Shown: positions 5,215 through 11,295 of the stretch, piece after piece
Layout: every line of letters starts with the position of its first letter
Position numbering within the stretch: position 1 is the stretch's first letter
DNA from: Fen-999 sp035505955
GTDB lineage: Bacteria; Pseudomonadota; Gammaproteobacteria; Burkholderiales; Rhodocyclaceae
NCBI GenBank assembly: GCA_035505955.1
Contig: DATJQH010000014.1
Span: 1-14,912, forward strand
Direction of reading: 5' to 3'
Length of the DNA: 14,912 bases
The notes under the pieces: model-generated
What the model saw: the letters and a program-made list of their open reading frames with translations, nothing else
Database searches by the model: none
Told to the model about the DNA's origin: nothing
Made by a program: the position numbers and the translations under genes

Positions 5215-7380
5215 ATGAAGAAGCTCGACATCCTCCGCATCACCCCCCTGCGCGGACCCAACATCTGGACCTACCGACCGGCGCTCGAAGCCTGGGTCGA
5301 CATCGGCGATCTGGAAGACTTTCCGTCGAACACGCTGCCCGGCTTCGTCGATCGCCTCGTGGCCTGGCTGCCCACGCTCGTCGAACACAAGTGCAGCGTC
5401 GGCACGCGCGGCGGCTTCATCGAGCGCCTGCGCGAAGGTACCTGGGCAGCGCACATCCTCGAACACGTGACGCTGGAAATACAGAATCTCGCCGGCCAGC
5501 GCACGGGCTTCGGCAAGGCGCGCAGCACTTCCGTGCGCGGGCTGTACAAGGTCGTGGTGCGCTCGCGCCAGGAAGAGGTCACGCGCGCCAGCCTGGAAGC
5601 CGCACGGCAACTGATCCTGGCGGCCATCGACAACATGCCCTTCGACGTCGGCGCCGCGGTCGCCAACGTGCGCCGCATCGCCGACCGCCGCTGCCTCGGG
5701 CCCAGCACCGCCTGCATCGTGGATGCCGCCATGGAGCGCGGCATTCCGCATATTCGCCTCACCGAGGGCAACCTCGTGCAGCTCGGCTACGGTGCGCGCA
5801 GCCGGCGCATCTGGACGGCAGAGAGCGACCGCACCAGCGCCATCGCCGAAAGCATCGCCAGCAACAAGGACCTCACCAAGCGTCTCCTGGCCGCCTGCGG
5901 GGTGCCGATTCCGGAAGGGCGCGAAGTCGACGATGCCGCCGATGCGTGGTCGGCCGCCGAGGACGTCGGCCTGCCGGTGGTCGTGAAACCCACCGACGCC
6001 AACCATGGACGCGGCGTGTTCACCGACCTCAATACGCGTGCGGAAATCGAGAAGGCCTTCGCCGCCGCCGACAAGGAAGGCAGCGGCGTCATGGTCGAAC
6101 GCTTCGTGCATGGCAACGCCCACCGCCTTCTGGTCGTCGGCAGCAAGGTGGTCGCGGCCACGCGCGGCAAGAAGATCACCATCGTCGGCGACGGCAAGTC
6201 GAGCGTCGCGCAACTGATCGAAAGCCAGATCAACAGCGATCCGCGCTGCGGCGTCGAGGAAGAGTTTCCGATCGAACCGCTGGTGCTGGCCGAAGAGCCG
6301 ATCGCCCTGCTCGAACTCGAACGGCAGGGCTTCACCGCAGAGTCGGTGCCGCCCGCGGGGATCGAGGTGCTCGTCAAGCGCCAGGGCGATCTCGCCTACG
6401 ACGAAACCGACGACGTGCATCCGGACGTTGCCGCCGCCGCGACGCTGGCGGCGCGCATCGTCGGCCTCGACATCGCCGGCATCGACCTCGTCGCCGAGGA
6501 CATCGGCAAGCCGCTTGCGGCAACGCGCGGCGCCATCGTCGAAGTGAACGCCGGCCCCAGCCTGCTGATGCACCTCAAACCTGCCGAGGGCAAGCCGCGC
6601 CCCGTGGGCGAAGCCATCGCGCGCCACCTTTTTCCCACCGGCGAGGACGGTCGCATCCCCATCGTCGGCATCACCGGCAGCCACGGCCGGACGGCAGTCG
6701 CGCGGCTCGTGGCCGAACTCCTGCGCCTCACCGGCGTGCAGACCGGGCTTGCCTGTGCCGACGGCTCCTACCTTGGCGGCCGGCGCCTGTCGAAGACCGA
6801 CAACGCAAACTGGTCCGGTGCGCACCAAACGCTCATCAACCGCGCAGTCGAAACCGCCGTGCTGGAAACCGGCGCCCGCAGCATCCTGGCCGAAGGCCTC
6901 GCGTACGACCGCTGCCACGTCGCCGTCGTTACCAACATCGATCCGGCGGAACAGGTCGCGGACCACTACGTCGAAACGCCGGAGCAGCTCGTCAACGTAC
7001 TGCGCACGCTGGTCGACGTTGTGCTGTCCGAGGGCGTGGCGGTGCTTAACGCCGACGACACGCTGGTTGCGCCGCTGGCGCCGCTGTGCGACGGCGAAGT
7101 CATCTTCTTCGGCCTCGATGGCGCCAACCCCGTGATCGCCGAACATCGTGCACTCGGCCGGCGTGCCGTGTTCTTCCGCGGCAACGAACTGGTGCTGGCG
7201 AGCGGCGACCAGGAAACGCCGCTGACCACGCTCATCGGTCTCACCCTGCCCACGCAGGCCGCGGACGCCGCCTGCATCGCCGCCGCCGCTGCCGCGGCCT
7301 GGGCGCTGGCGGTGGCCCCGGACCTGATCCGCGCCGGCGTCGAAACGCACCACGCCGCCCGGCGCGCCGGCACCGCATAG
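5215..7380 (+). CDS. cphA: Cyanophycin synthetase paralogue, truncated with degenerate Mur-ligase domain (CphA2/CphA'-like)
   Basis: The 721-residue protein has the cyanophycin synthetase order. The N-domain (about 1-165) carries LRGPNIW, RGGFIER and the zinc-peptidase-like H80-I-L-E83-H84-x3-E88. The ATP-grasp domain (about 215-470) keeps E443 and N445 at the metal site. A Mur-ligase-like domain begins near 480. The last is defective by motif: the P-loop reads GSHGRT (488-493) instead of GTNGKT, so the lysine is arginine. The ETARGG and GDHLG motifs of its neighbour are also changed, and the protein stops about 145 residues early, without the C-terminal Mur domain. The ATP-grasp lacks the NLSTGG segment and has L451 where the neighbour has Arg. 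Family members add Asp and Arg to a growing polymer. Here arginine ligation looks impossible by the usual route. It could be a primer-maker, a CphA2-type beta-Asp-Arg polymerase, or a non-catalytic partner. It is first in a two-gene operon. Confidence 0.9.
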   Translation: MKKLDILRITPLRGPNIWTYRPALEAWVDIGDLEDFPSNTLPGFVDRLVAWLPTLVEHKCSVGTRGGFIERLREGTWAAHILEHVTLEIQNLAGQRTGFGKARSTSVRGLYKVVVRSRQEEVTRASLEAARQLILAAIDNMPFDVGAAVANVRRIADRRCLGPSTACIVDAAMERGIPHIRLTEGNLVQLGYGARSRRIWTAESDRTSAIAESIASNKDLTKRLLAACGVPIPEGREVDDAADAWSAAEDVGLPVVVKPTDANHGRGVFTDLNTRAEIEKAFAAADKEGSGVMVERFVHGNAHRLLVVGSKVVAATRGKKITIVGDGKSSVAQLIESQINSDPRCGVEEEFPIEPLVLAEEPIALLELERQGFTAESVPPAGIEVLVKRQGDLAYDETDDVHPDVAAAATLAARIVGLDIAGIDLVAEDIGKPLAATRGAIVEVNAGPSLLMHLKPAEGKPRPVGEAIARHLFPTGEDGRIPIVGITGSHGRTAVARLVAELLRLTGVQTGLACADGSYLGGRRLSKTDNANWSGAHQTLINRAVETAVLETGARSILAEGLAYDRCHVAVVTNIDPAEQVADHYVETPEQLVNVLRTLVDVVLSEGVAVLNADDTLVAPLAPLCDGEVIFFGLDGANPVIAEHRALGRRAVFFRGNELVLASGDQETPLTTLIGLTLPTQAADAACIAAAAAAAWALAVAPDLIRAGVETHHAARRAGTA

Positions 7381-7389
7381 GACGAACAC

Positions 7390-9960
7390 ATGGAAGTCTC
7401 ACGCATCCGGGCACTGCGCGGCCCCAACCTCTGGAGCCGGCACACCGCCGTCGAGGCCATCGTCTCCTGCCCCGAGACCGAACGCGACATCGCCAACATT
7501 CCGGGCTTCGAAGAGCGCCTGCGAGCACGCTTCCCCGAAATCGGCTTCCTGACGCCGACCAGCCATTCCGAACCGATCTCGATGGCGCACGCGCTGGAAT
7601 TCGCGGCGCTCGGCCTGCAGGCGCGCGCCGGCTGCCCGGTCACGTTCAGCCGCACCACTGCAACGCTGGAGCCCGGCATCTATCAGGTCGTGGTCGAGTA
7701 CAGCGAGGAAGCCGTCGGCCGCATGGCACTCGAACACGCGCAGACACTGTGCCAGGCCGCCGCTGACGACGCACCCTTCGATCTGGCCGAGACACTCGGG
7801 CAACTGCGCGAACTCGACGAGGACGAACGCCTCGGGCCCAGCACGGGTTCCATCGTCCAGGCTGCGGTCGCGCGCGGCATCCCGTTCCGCCGCCTGACCT
7901 CGGGCAGCCTCGTGCAGTTCGGCTGGGGCAGCAAGCAGCGGCGCATCCAGGCCGCTGAGACGGACCGATCGAGCGCCATCGCGGAATCGATCGCCCAGGA
8001 CAAGGAACTGACCAAGCGCCTGCTGCATGCCGGCGGCGTGTCGGTGCCGTTCGGCCGCCCGGTACGCGATGCGGAGGACGCCTGGGCGGCCGCGCAGGAA
8101 GTCGGCGTGCCGGTCGTGGTGAAGCCCCAGGACGGCAACCAGGGCAAGGGTGTGGCCGTCAATCTCGAAACCCGCGCGCAGGTTCTCGCCGCCTACGCGG
8201 CCGCCGCCGAATTCAGCGACTCGATCCTCGTCGAGAAATATCTGTGCGGCCACGACTATCGCATGCTGGTGATCGGCGACCGCCTGATCGCCGCCGCGCG
8301 ACGCGATCCGCCGCAAGTGTTCGGCGACGGCAAGCGCACGGTGCGCGAACTCGTCGAGGAGGTGAACCGCGATCCGCGCCGGGGTACCGGCCACGCGACT
8401 TCGCTGACCAAGATCCGTTTCGACGACATCGCGCTTGCCGCGCTCGCCAAGCAGGGGATGACCGCCGAGTCCGTACCGAACAAGGGTGCGCGTGTGGTAT
8501 TGCGCAACAACGCCAACCTGTCGACCGGCGGCACGGCAACCGACGTCACCGACGACGTGCATCCCGACATGGCGTCGGCCGCGGTCGCAGCCGCGCAGAT
8601 GGTCGGCCTCGACATCTGCGGCATCGACGTCATCTGCGACACCGTGCTGAAGCCGCTCGAGGACCAGGGCGGCGGCATCGTCGAAGTCAACGCCGCGCCG
8701 GGCCTGCGCATGCACCTGAGCCCGTCCTTCGGCAAGGGCCGCGCGGTCGGCGAAGCGATCGTCTCGACCATGTTCGAATGGGGCGACAACGCACGCATCC
8801 CGGTGGTTGCGGTGGCCGGTACGAACGGCAAGACGACCACCGTGCGCCTGATCGCCAACATCTTGGGCAAGAAGGGACTACGCGTCGGCATGACCAGCAC
8901 GGACGGCGTCTATATCGAGGGCAAGCGCATCGACACCGGCGATTGCAGCGGGCCCAAGAGCGCGCGCAACGTGCTGATGCATCCGGACGTGGATGCGGCA
9001 GTGTTCGAAACCGCGCGCGGTGGCGTGCTGCGCGAGGGCCTGGCCTTCGACCGCTGCAATGTGGCGGTGATCACCAACATCGGCCTGGGCGACCACCTGG
9101 GCCTCTCGTACATCAGCACCGTCGAGGACCTCGCCGTGGTAAAGCGCGTGATCGTCGAGAACGTGGCGCCGAACGGCATGGCCGTACTCAACGCCGCCGA
9201 CCCGATCGTCGCCCGTATGGCCAGTTCATGCCCCGGTTCGATCACCTACTTCGCCAACGACCGCCATCTGCCGGTGATGGCCATGCACCGCGCCCAGGGC
9301 AAGCGCGTCGTGTTCCGCGACGGCGATGCCATCGTCGCCGCCGAGGGGCTGCTCGAGCACCGCATCGCGCTCGCCGGCATCCCGGTCACGCGCAACGGCA
9401 CGATCGGGTTCCAGGTCGAGAACGCCATGGCCGCAGTCGCCGCCGCGTGGGCGCTGGACCTCAACTGGCAGACCATCCACGCCGGCCTCGGCTCGTTCGT
9501 CAACGACGCCCAGACGGCGCCGGGGCGTTTCAACCTGTTCGACTACCGCGGCGCGACGCTGATCGCCGACTACGGCCACAACCCCGACGCGATCCAGGCG
9601 CTGGTGCGCGCCATCGATTCGATGCCGGCCAAGCGGCGTCTGGTCGTGATCAGCGGCGCCGGCGACCGGCGCGACGAGGACATCCGTCAGCAGACGGAAA
9701 TCCTGGGCGAAGCGTTTGACGACGTCATTCTTTATCAGGATGCCTGCCAGCGCGGCCGCGCCGACGGCGAGGTACTGGCGCTGCTGCGTCAGGGGCTGGC
9801 GCATGCGTCGCGCACGCGCGCCGTCGACGAGATCCATGGCGAATTCGTGGCCATCGACGCGGCGCTGGCCAGGCTGAATCCCGGCGACCTGTGCCTGATC
9901 CTGATCGATCAGGTCGAAGAGGCGCTCGATCACATCGCCGGGCGCATCGCCGCCACCTGA
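7390..9960 (+). CDS. cphA: Cyanophycin synthetase, full-length
   Basis: This 856-residue enzyme makes cyanophycin, a poly-aspartate backbone with arginine on each side chain, using two ATP-dependent ligase sites. The ATP-grasp domain (about 200-460) adds aspartate and shows VVVKPQDGNQGKGV (242-255), ANLSTGG (375-381) and VEVNAAPGLRMH (431-442). The Mur-ligase domain has P-loop GTNGKTTT (477-484), ETARGG (540-545), GDHLG (567-571) and a complete C-terminal domain containing ADYGHNPDA (726-734), so arginine ligation looks intact. The N-domain is unusual. It is shorter than the paralogue's by about 13 residues, and the HxxEHxxxE motif has become H67-A-L-E70-F71-x3-G75, with the RGGF/EGTW segment lost. 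The ATG lies nine bases after the upstream stop, with an AGGA overlapping that stop, so the pair is cotranscribed. Length agrees with known CphA1 enzymes. Confidence 0.95.
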   Translation: MEVSRIRALRGPNLWSRHTAVEAIVSCPETERDIANIPGFEERLRARFPEIGFLTPTSHSEPISMAHALEFAALGLQARAGCPVTFSRTTATLEPGIYQVVVEYSEEAVGRMALEHAQTLCQAAADDAPFDLAETLGQLRELDEDERLGPSTGSIVQAAVARGIPFRRLTSGSLVQFGWGSKQRRIQAAETDRSSAIAESIAQDKELTKRLLHAGGVSVPFGRPVRDAEDAWAAAQEVGVPVVVKPQDGNQGKGVAVNLETRAQVLAAYAAAAEFSDSILVEKYLCGHDYRMLVIGDRLIAAARRDPPQVFGDGKRTVRELVEEVNRDPRRGTGHATSLTKIRFDDIALAALAKQGMTAESVPNKGARVVLRNNANLSTGGTATDVTDDVHPDMASAAVAAAQMVGLDICGIDVICDTVLKPLEDQGGGIVEVNAAPGLRMHLSPSFGKGRAVGEAIVSTMFEWGDNARIPVVAVAGTNGKTTTVRLIANILGKKGLRVGMTSTDGVYIEGKRIDTGDCSGPKSARNVLMHPDVDAAVFETARGGVLREGLAFDRCNVAVITNIGLGDHLGLSYISTVEDLAVVKRVIVENVAPNGMAVLNAADPIVARMASSCPGSITYFANDRHLPVMAMHRAQGKRVVFRDGDAIVAAEGLLEHRIALAGIPVTRNGTIGFQVENAMAAVAAAWALDLNWQTIHAGLGSFVNDAQTAPGRFNLFDYRGATLIADYGHNPDAIQALVRAIDSMPAKRRLVVISGAGDRRDEDIRQQTEILGEAFDDVILYQDACQRGRADGEVLALLRQGLAHASRTRAVDEIHGEFVAIDAALARLNPGDLCLILIDQVEEALDHIAGRIAAT

Positions 9961-9977
9961 CCTGCGGCGGCACGACG

Positions 9978-10007
9978 AAAAAGAAAAAGGGCAGGTTCCC
10001 CTGCCCT
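9978..10007 (-). terminator. Rho-independent terminator, best on the minus strand
   Basis: AGGGCAGG (9988-9995) pairs with CCTGCCCT (10000-10007) around a TTCC loop. The A-rich run at 9978-9988 becomes a U-tract on the minus strand, terminating the small Ala/Pro/Lys-rich gene. On the plus strand the hairpin is followed only by CTTCCC, so it may weakly end the cyanophycin operon as well. Confidence 0.8.
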
Positions 10008-10034
10008 CTTCCCAAAGCCGCGAGCAACTGCCGA

Positions 10035-10262
10035 TTACTTCATTTCGCTGGTGGCAGCGGCCTTCTTCTTGCCATGCTTCTTGGCGTGCTTCTTGGCGGC
10101 CTTGGCTTCCTTGGCCGGAGCAGCAGCGGGAGCCGGAGCAGCAGCGGGAGCCGGGGCGGCAGCGGGAGCCGGAGCGGCGGCAGGCGCGGCAGCCGGCTCG
10201 GCGGCGATGGCAGCGGACACGGCGAACAGGCCGGCAACAAGGGTGGCGACGAGCTTGGACAT
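10035..10262 (-). CDS. Small secreted Ala/Pro/Lys-rich protein
   Basis: I chose the ATG at 10262-10260, giving 75 residues. Upstream is AAGGAAACAG, a good ribosome site, and the protein starts with a clear signal peptide (MSKLVATLVAGLFAVSAAIA, cleavage after residue 20). The mature chain is low complexity: an Ala/Pro block built on repeated AAPAPA units (about 21-50), then a strongly basic Lys/His/Ala tail (51-75) with no acidic residues except two glutamates. It is probably periplasmic and disordered. Charge and composition suggest binding to an anionic surface or nucleic acid, but no function can be assigned. It has its own terminator and probable promoter, so it is a separate transcription unit. 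A longer in-frame reading from 10394 lacks any support. Confidence 0.75.
   Translation of the reverse strand: MSKLVATLVAGLFAVSAAIAAEPAAAPAAAPAPAAAPAPAAAPAPAAAPAKEAKAAKKHAKKHGKKKAAATSEMK
10113..10181. repeat. 18-bp in-gene tandem repeats
   Basis: Three near-identical 18-bp units occupy 10128-10145, 10146-10163 and 10164-10181, preceded by a partial unit from about 10113. They have the form GGGAGCCGGRGCRGCRGC and encode the repeated Ala/Pro hexapeptide on the minus strand. Because the unit is a multiple of three, copy-number slippage would lengthen or shorten the protein without a frameshift. Confidence 0.85.
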
Positions 10263-10332
10263 TCTGTTTCCTTTCGATGGGATCTTGGAAAAATCGGTCA
10301 TTCGCACAATCGGAGAAAACCGACTGTCAGAC

Positions 10333-10338
10333 ATCATA
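10333..10338 (-). promoter_or_regulatory. Candidate -10 for the Ala/Pro/Lys-rich gene
   Basis: The minus strand reads TATGAT (5 of 6 to consensus), with a weak TCAACG 18 bp upstream at 10357-10362. This would give a leader of about 64 nt to the ATG at 10262. It lies downstream of the cold-shock terminator, so the small gene does not depend on read-through. Confidence 0.35.
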
Positions 10339-10392
10339 ACGCGCCAACGGTGGCCGCGTTGACATGATCGGCCAGCCCGACAATCCGTGGAC

Positions 10393-10423
10393 AAAAAAAA
10401 GCCTGCCGGACAATCCGGCAGGC
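10393..10423 (-). terminator. Rho-independent terminator of the cold-shock gene
   Basis: GCCTGCCGGA (10401-10410) and TCCGGCAGGC (10414-10423) form a perfect 10-bp stem with a CAA loop. The eight adenines at 10393-10400 give the U-tract on the minus strand. It sits 21 bases past the cold-shock stop codon. Confidence 0.93.
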
Positions 10424-10444
10424 TCTTGGCATTCTGCCTATCGA

Positions 10445-10648
10445 TCAGGCCTTCTGAATGTTCGACGCCTGCTTGCCCTTCGGGCCCTGCACGACGTCGA
10501 AAGAGACCTTCTCGCCTTCCTTCAGGGTCTTGAAACCCGCCATGGTGATAGCGGAGAAGTGCGCGAACAAGTCCTCGCTGCCATCATCCGGCGTGATAAA
10601 GCCGTAACCCTTGGAGTCGTTGAACCACTTGACGGTACCAGTTGCCAT
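10445..10648 (-). CDS. Cold-shock domain protein (CspA family)
   Basis: The 67-residue protein is a single cold-shock domain that binds single-stranded RNA/DNA and melts mRNA structure. RNP1 is KGYGFI (13-18) and RNP2 is LFAHF (27-31), with the usual WFN at 8-10 and the closing GPKGKQASNI. Length matches CspA-type proteins. The ATG at 10648-10646 follows GAAGAGG in the minus strand; an in-frame ATG at 10717 would add 23 residues that do not fit the family. A strong terminator follows. Upstream is a long leader with a hairpin just before the ribosome site, which suggests post-transcriptional control of the kind known for cspA mRNAs. It is divergent from clpS. Confidence 0.95.
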   Translation of the reverse strand: MATGTVKWFNDSKGYGFITPDDGSEDLFAHFSAITMAGFKTLKEGEKVSFDVVQGPKGKQASNIQKA

Positions 10649-10676
10649 AAACCTCTTCCCATAAACGAAAAACACA

Positions 10677-10699
10677 CCGGCCGGCGCAAAACCGACCGG
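10677..10699 (-). promoter_or_regulatory. Hairpin in the cold-shock mRNA leader
   Basis: In the minus-strand RNA, CCGGUCGG (10699-10692) pairs with CCGGCCGG (10684-10677) through eight pairs including one G-U, with a seven-base UUUUGCG loop. It ends 28 bases before the start codon, close to the ribosome site. CspA-type leaders are known to refold with temperature; a similar role here is inference. Confidence 0.5.
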
Positions 10700-10822
10700 A
10701 ACATGTTTGCGTTGCAAGTTCTCTACAGCCTAGGAAGCCAAGCGGTGAATCAGGGAACTGAAGGACTGCGGGGACATTCCTGAAACAACAAAGCGGCGAG
10801 GCTTGAACCAAACACGTTTCGC

Positions 10823-10851
10823 CTTTTACGCAATTATCAGGACAGCGTCAA
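10823..10851 (-). promoter_or_regulatory. Candidate promoter of the cold-shock gene
   Basis: On the minus strand TTGACG (10851-10846) and TAAAAG (10828-10823) are separated by 17 bp. A start near 10816 would give a 5' leader of about 168 nt, similar to the long leader of E. coli cspA. The -35 is strong and the -10 is four of six. The region 10649-10977 contains this promoter, the leader, the clpS promoter and a short inverted repeat (10859-10879), and no gene. Confidence 0.55.
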
Positions 10852-10943
10852 GGGGATTCTTTGTTGCAAGACAACAAGGACGCGGGCGCACGAAGAAGAA
10901 GAAAGCGGTTGAAGGTGCCGCTATTCCCCTGTTGACGCCGCTG

Positions 10944-10971
10944 TTGAAGGCCTGATGATTGGCATTAGAAT
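10944..10971 (+). promoter_or_regulatory. Candidate clpS-clpA promoter
   Basis: TTGAAG (10944-10949) and TAGAAT (10966-10971, five of six) are 16 bp apart. The -10 ends only six bases before the clpS ATG, so this promoter would produce a leaderless or nearly leaderless message. An alternative is TTGACG (10932-10937) with a poor ATGATT at 10955-10960. Confidence 0.4.
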
Positions 10972-10977
10972 CAAGTC

Positions 10978-11295
10978 ATGGCAGCTCAGAAGCCGGCGCG
11001 GGGAGCCGACGCCGTACTCGAACGACAGAAGGCGCAAGTCAGGCAGCCCCCCTTGTACAAGGTCCTGCTGCTCAACGATGATTTCACGCCGATGGATTTC
11101 GTCGTTGTTGTTTTGCAACAATACTTCGGCATGAATCGCGAGCAGGCCACGGTGGTCATGCTCAAGGTGCACCGCGAAGGAAGAGGTGTTTGTGGCGTCT
11201 TCCCGCGTGACGTGGCAGCCACGAAAGTGGAGCAGGTCAGTGCGTTCGCGCGCCAGAACCAGCATCCGCTGGCGTGCGTGATGGAGGAAAACTAG
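10978..11295 (+). CDS. clpS: ClpS, N-end rule adaptor of ClpAP
   Basis: The 105-residue adaptor binds N-degron substrates and delivers them to ClpA. The recognition pocket is visible as N33, D34 and D35 in LLNDDFTPM, the gatekeeper M39, and H65 in KVHREG. These are offset by one from the E. coli residues. The C-terminal half carries the family signature GRGVCGVFPRDVAATKVEQV and ends CVMEEN. The first ~25 residues form the flexible N-terminal extension that engages ClpA. No Shine-Dalgarno precedes the ATG, and the best -10 almost touches it. The next gene, clpA, begins on the base after the stop. Confidence 0.97.
   Translation: MAAQKPARGADAVLERQKAQVRQPPLYKVLLLNDDFTPMDFVVVVLQQYFGMNREQATVVMLKVHREGRGVCGVFPRDVAATKVEQVSAFARQNQHPLACVMEEN

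Noticed and set aside
5215..7380. First cyanophycin synthetase as a decayed pseudogene
   Set aside because: The frame is uninterrupted over 721 codons, its N-domain motifs are better preserved than in the neighbour, and it is tightly joined to the next gene. Selective domain loss fits better than decay.
5127..7389. Long alternative frames (640 and 741 codons) over the first cyanophycin synthetase
   Set aside because: Their composition is that of shadow frames, while the real frame shows ordered family motifs throughout.
10113..10181. Tandem repeats as a CRISPR array
   Set aside because: The units are 18 bp, contiguous with no spacers, and lie inside a coding frame.
10359..10364. Plus-strand TTGACA as a promoter
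   Set aside because: No -10 lies at suitable spacing and no plus-strand gene follows; a terminator comes next.
10263..10394. Longer reading of the Ala/Pro/Lys-rich gene from 10394
   Set aside because: It would bury the signal peptide 44 residues inside the protein and begin next to the cold-shock terminator.
10649..10717. N-terminally extended cold-shock protein
   Set aside because: The extension does not match the family, and the ATG at 10648 has its own ribosome site and gives the standard 67-residue length.
10859..10879. CTTTGTTG/CAACAAGG inverted repeat as a terminator or operator
   Set aside because: It is short, includes a wobble pair, has no U-tract and lies upstream of both divergent promoters. 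I could not support a function.
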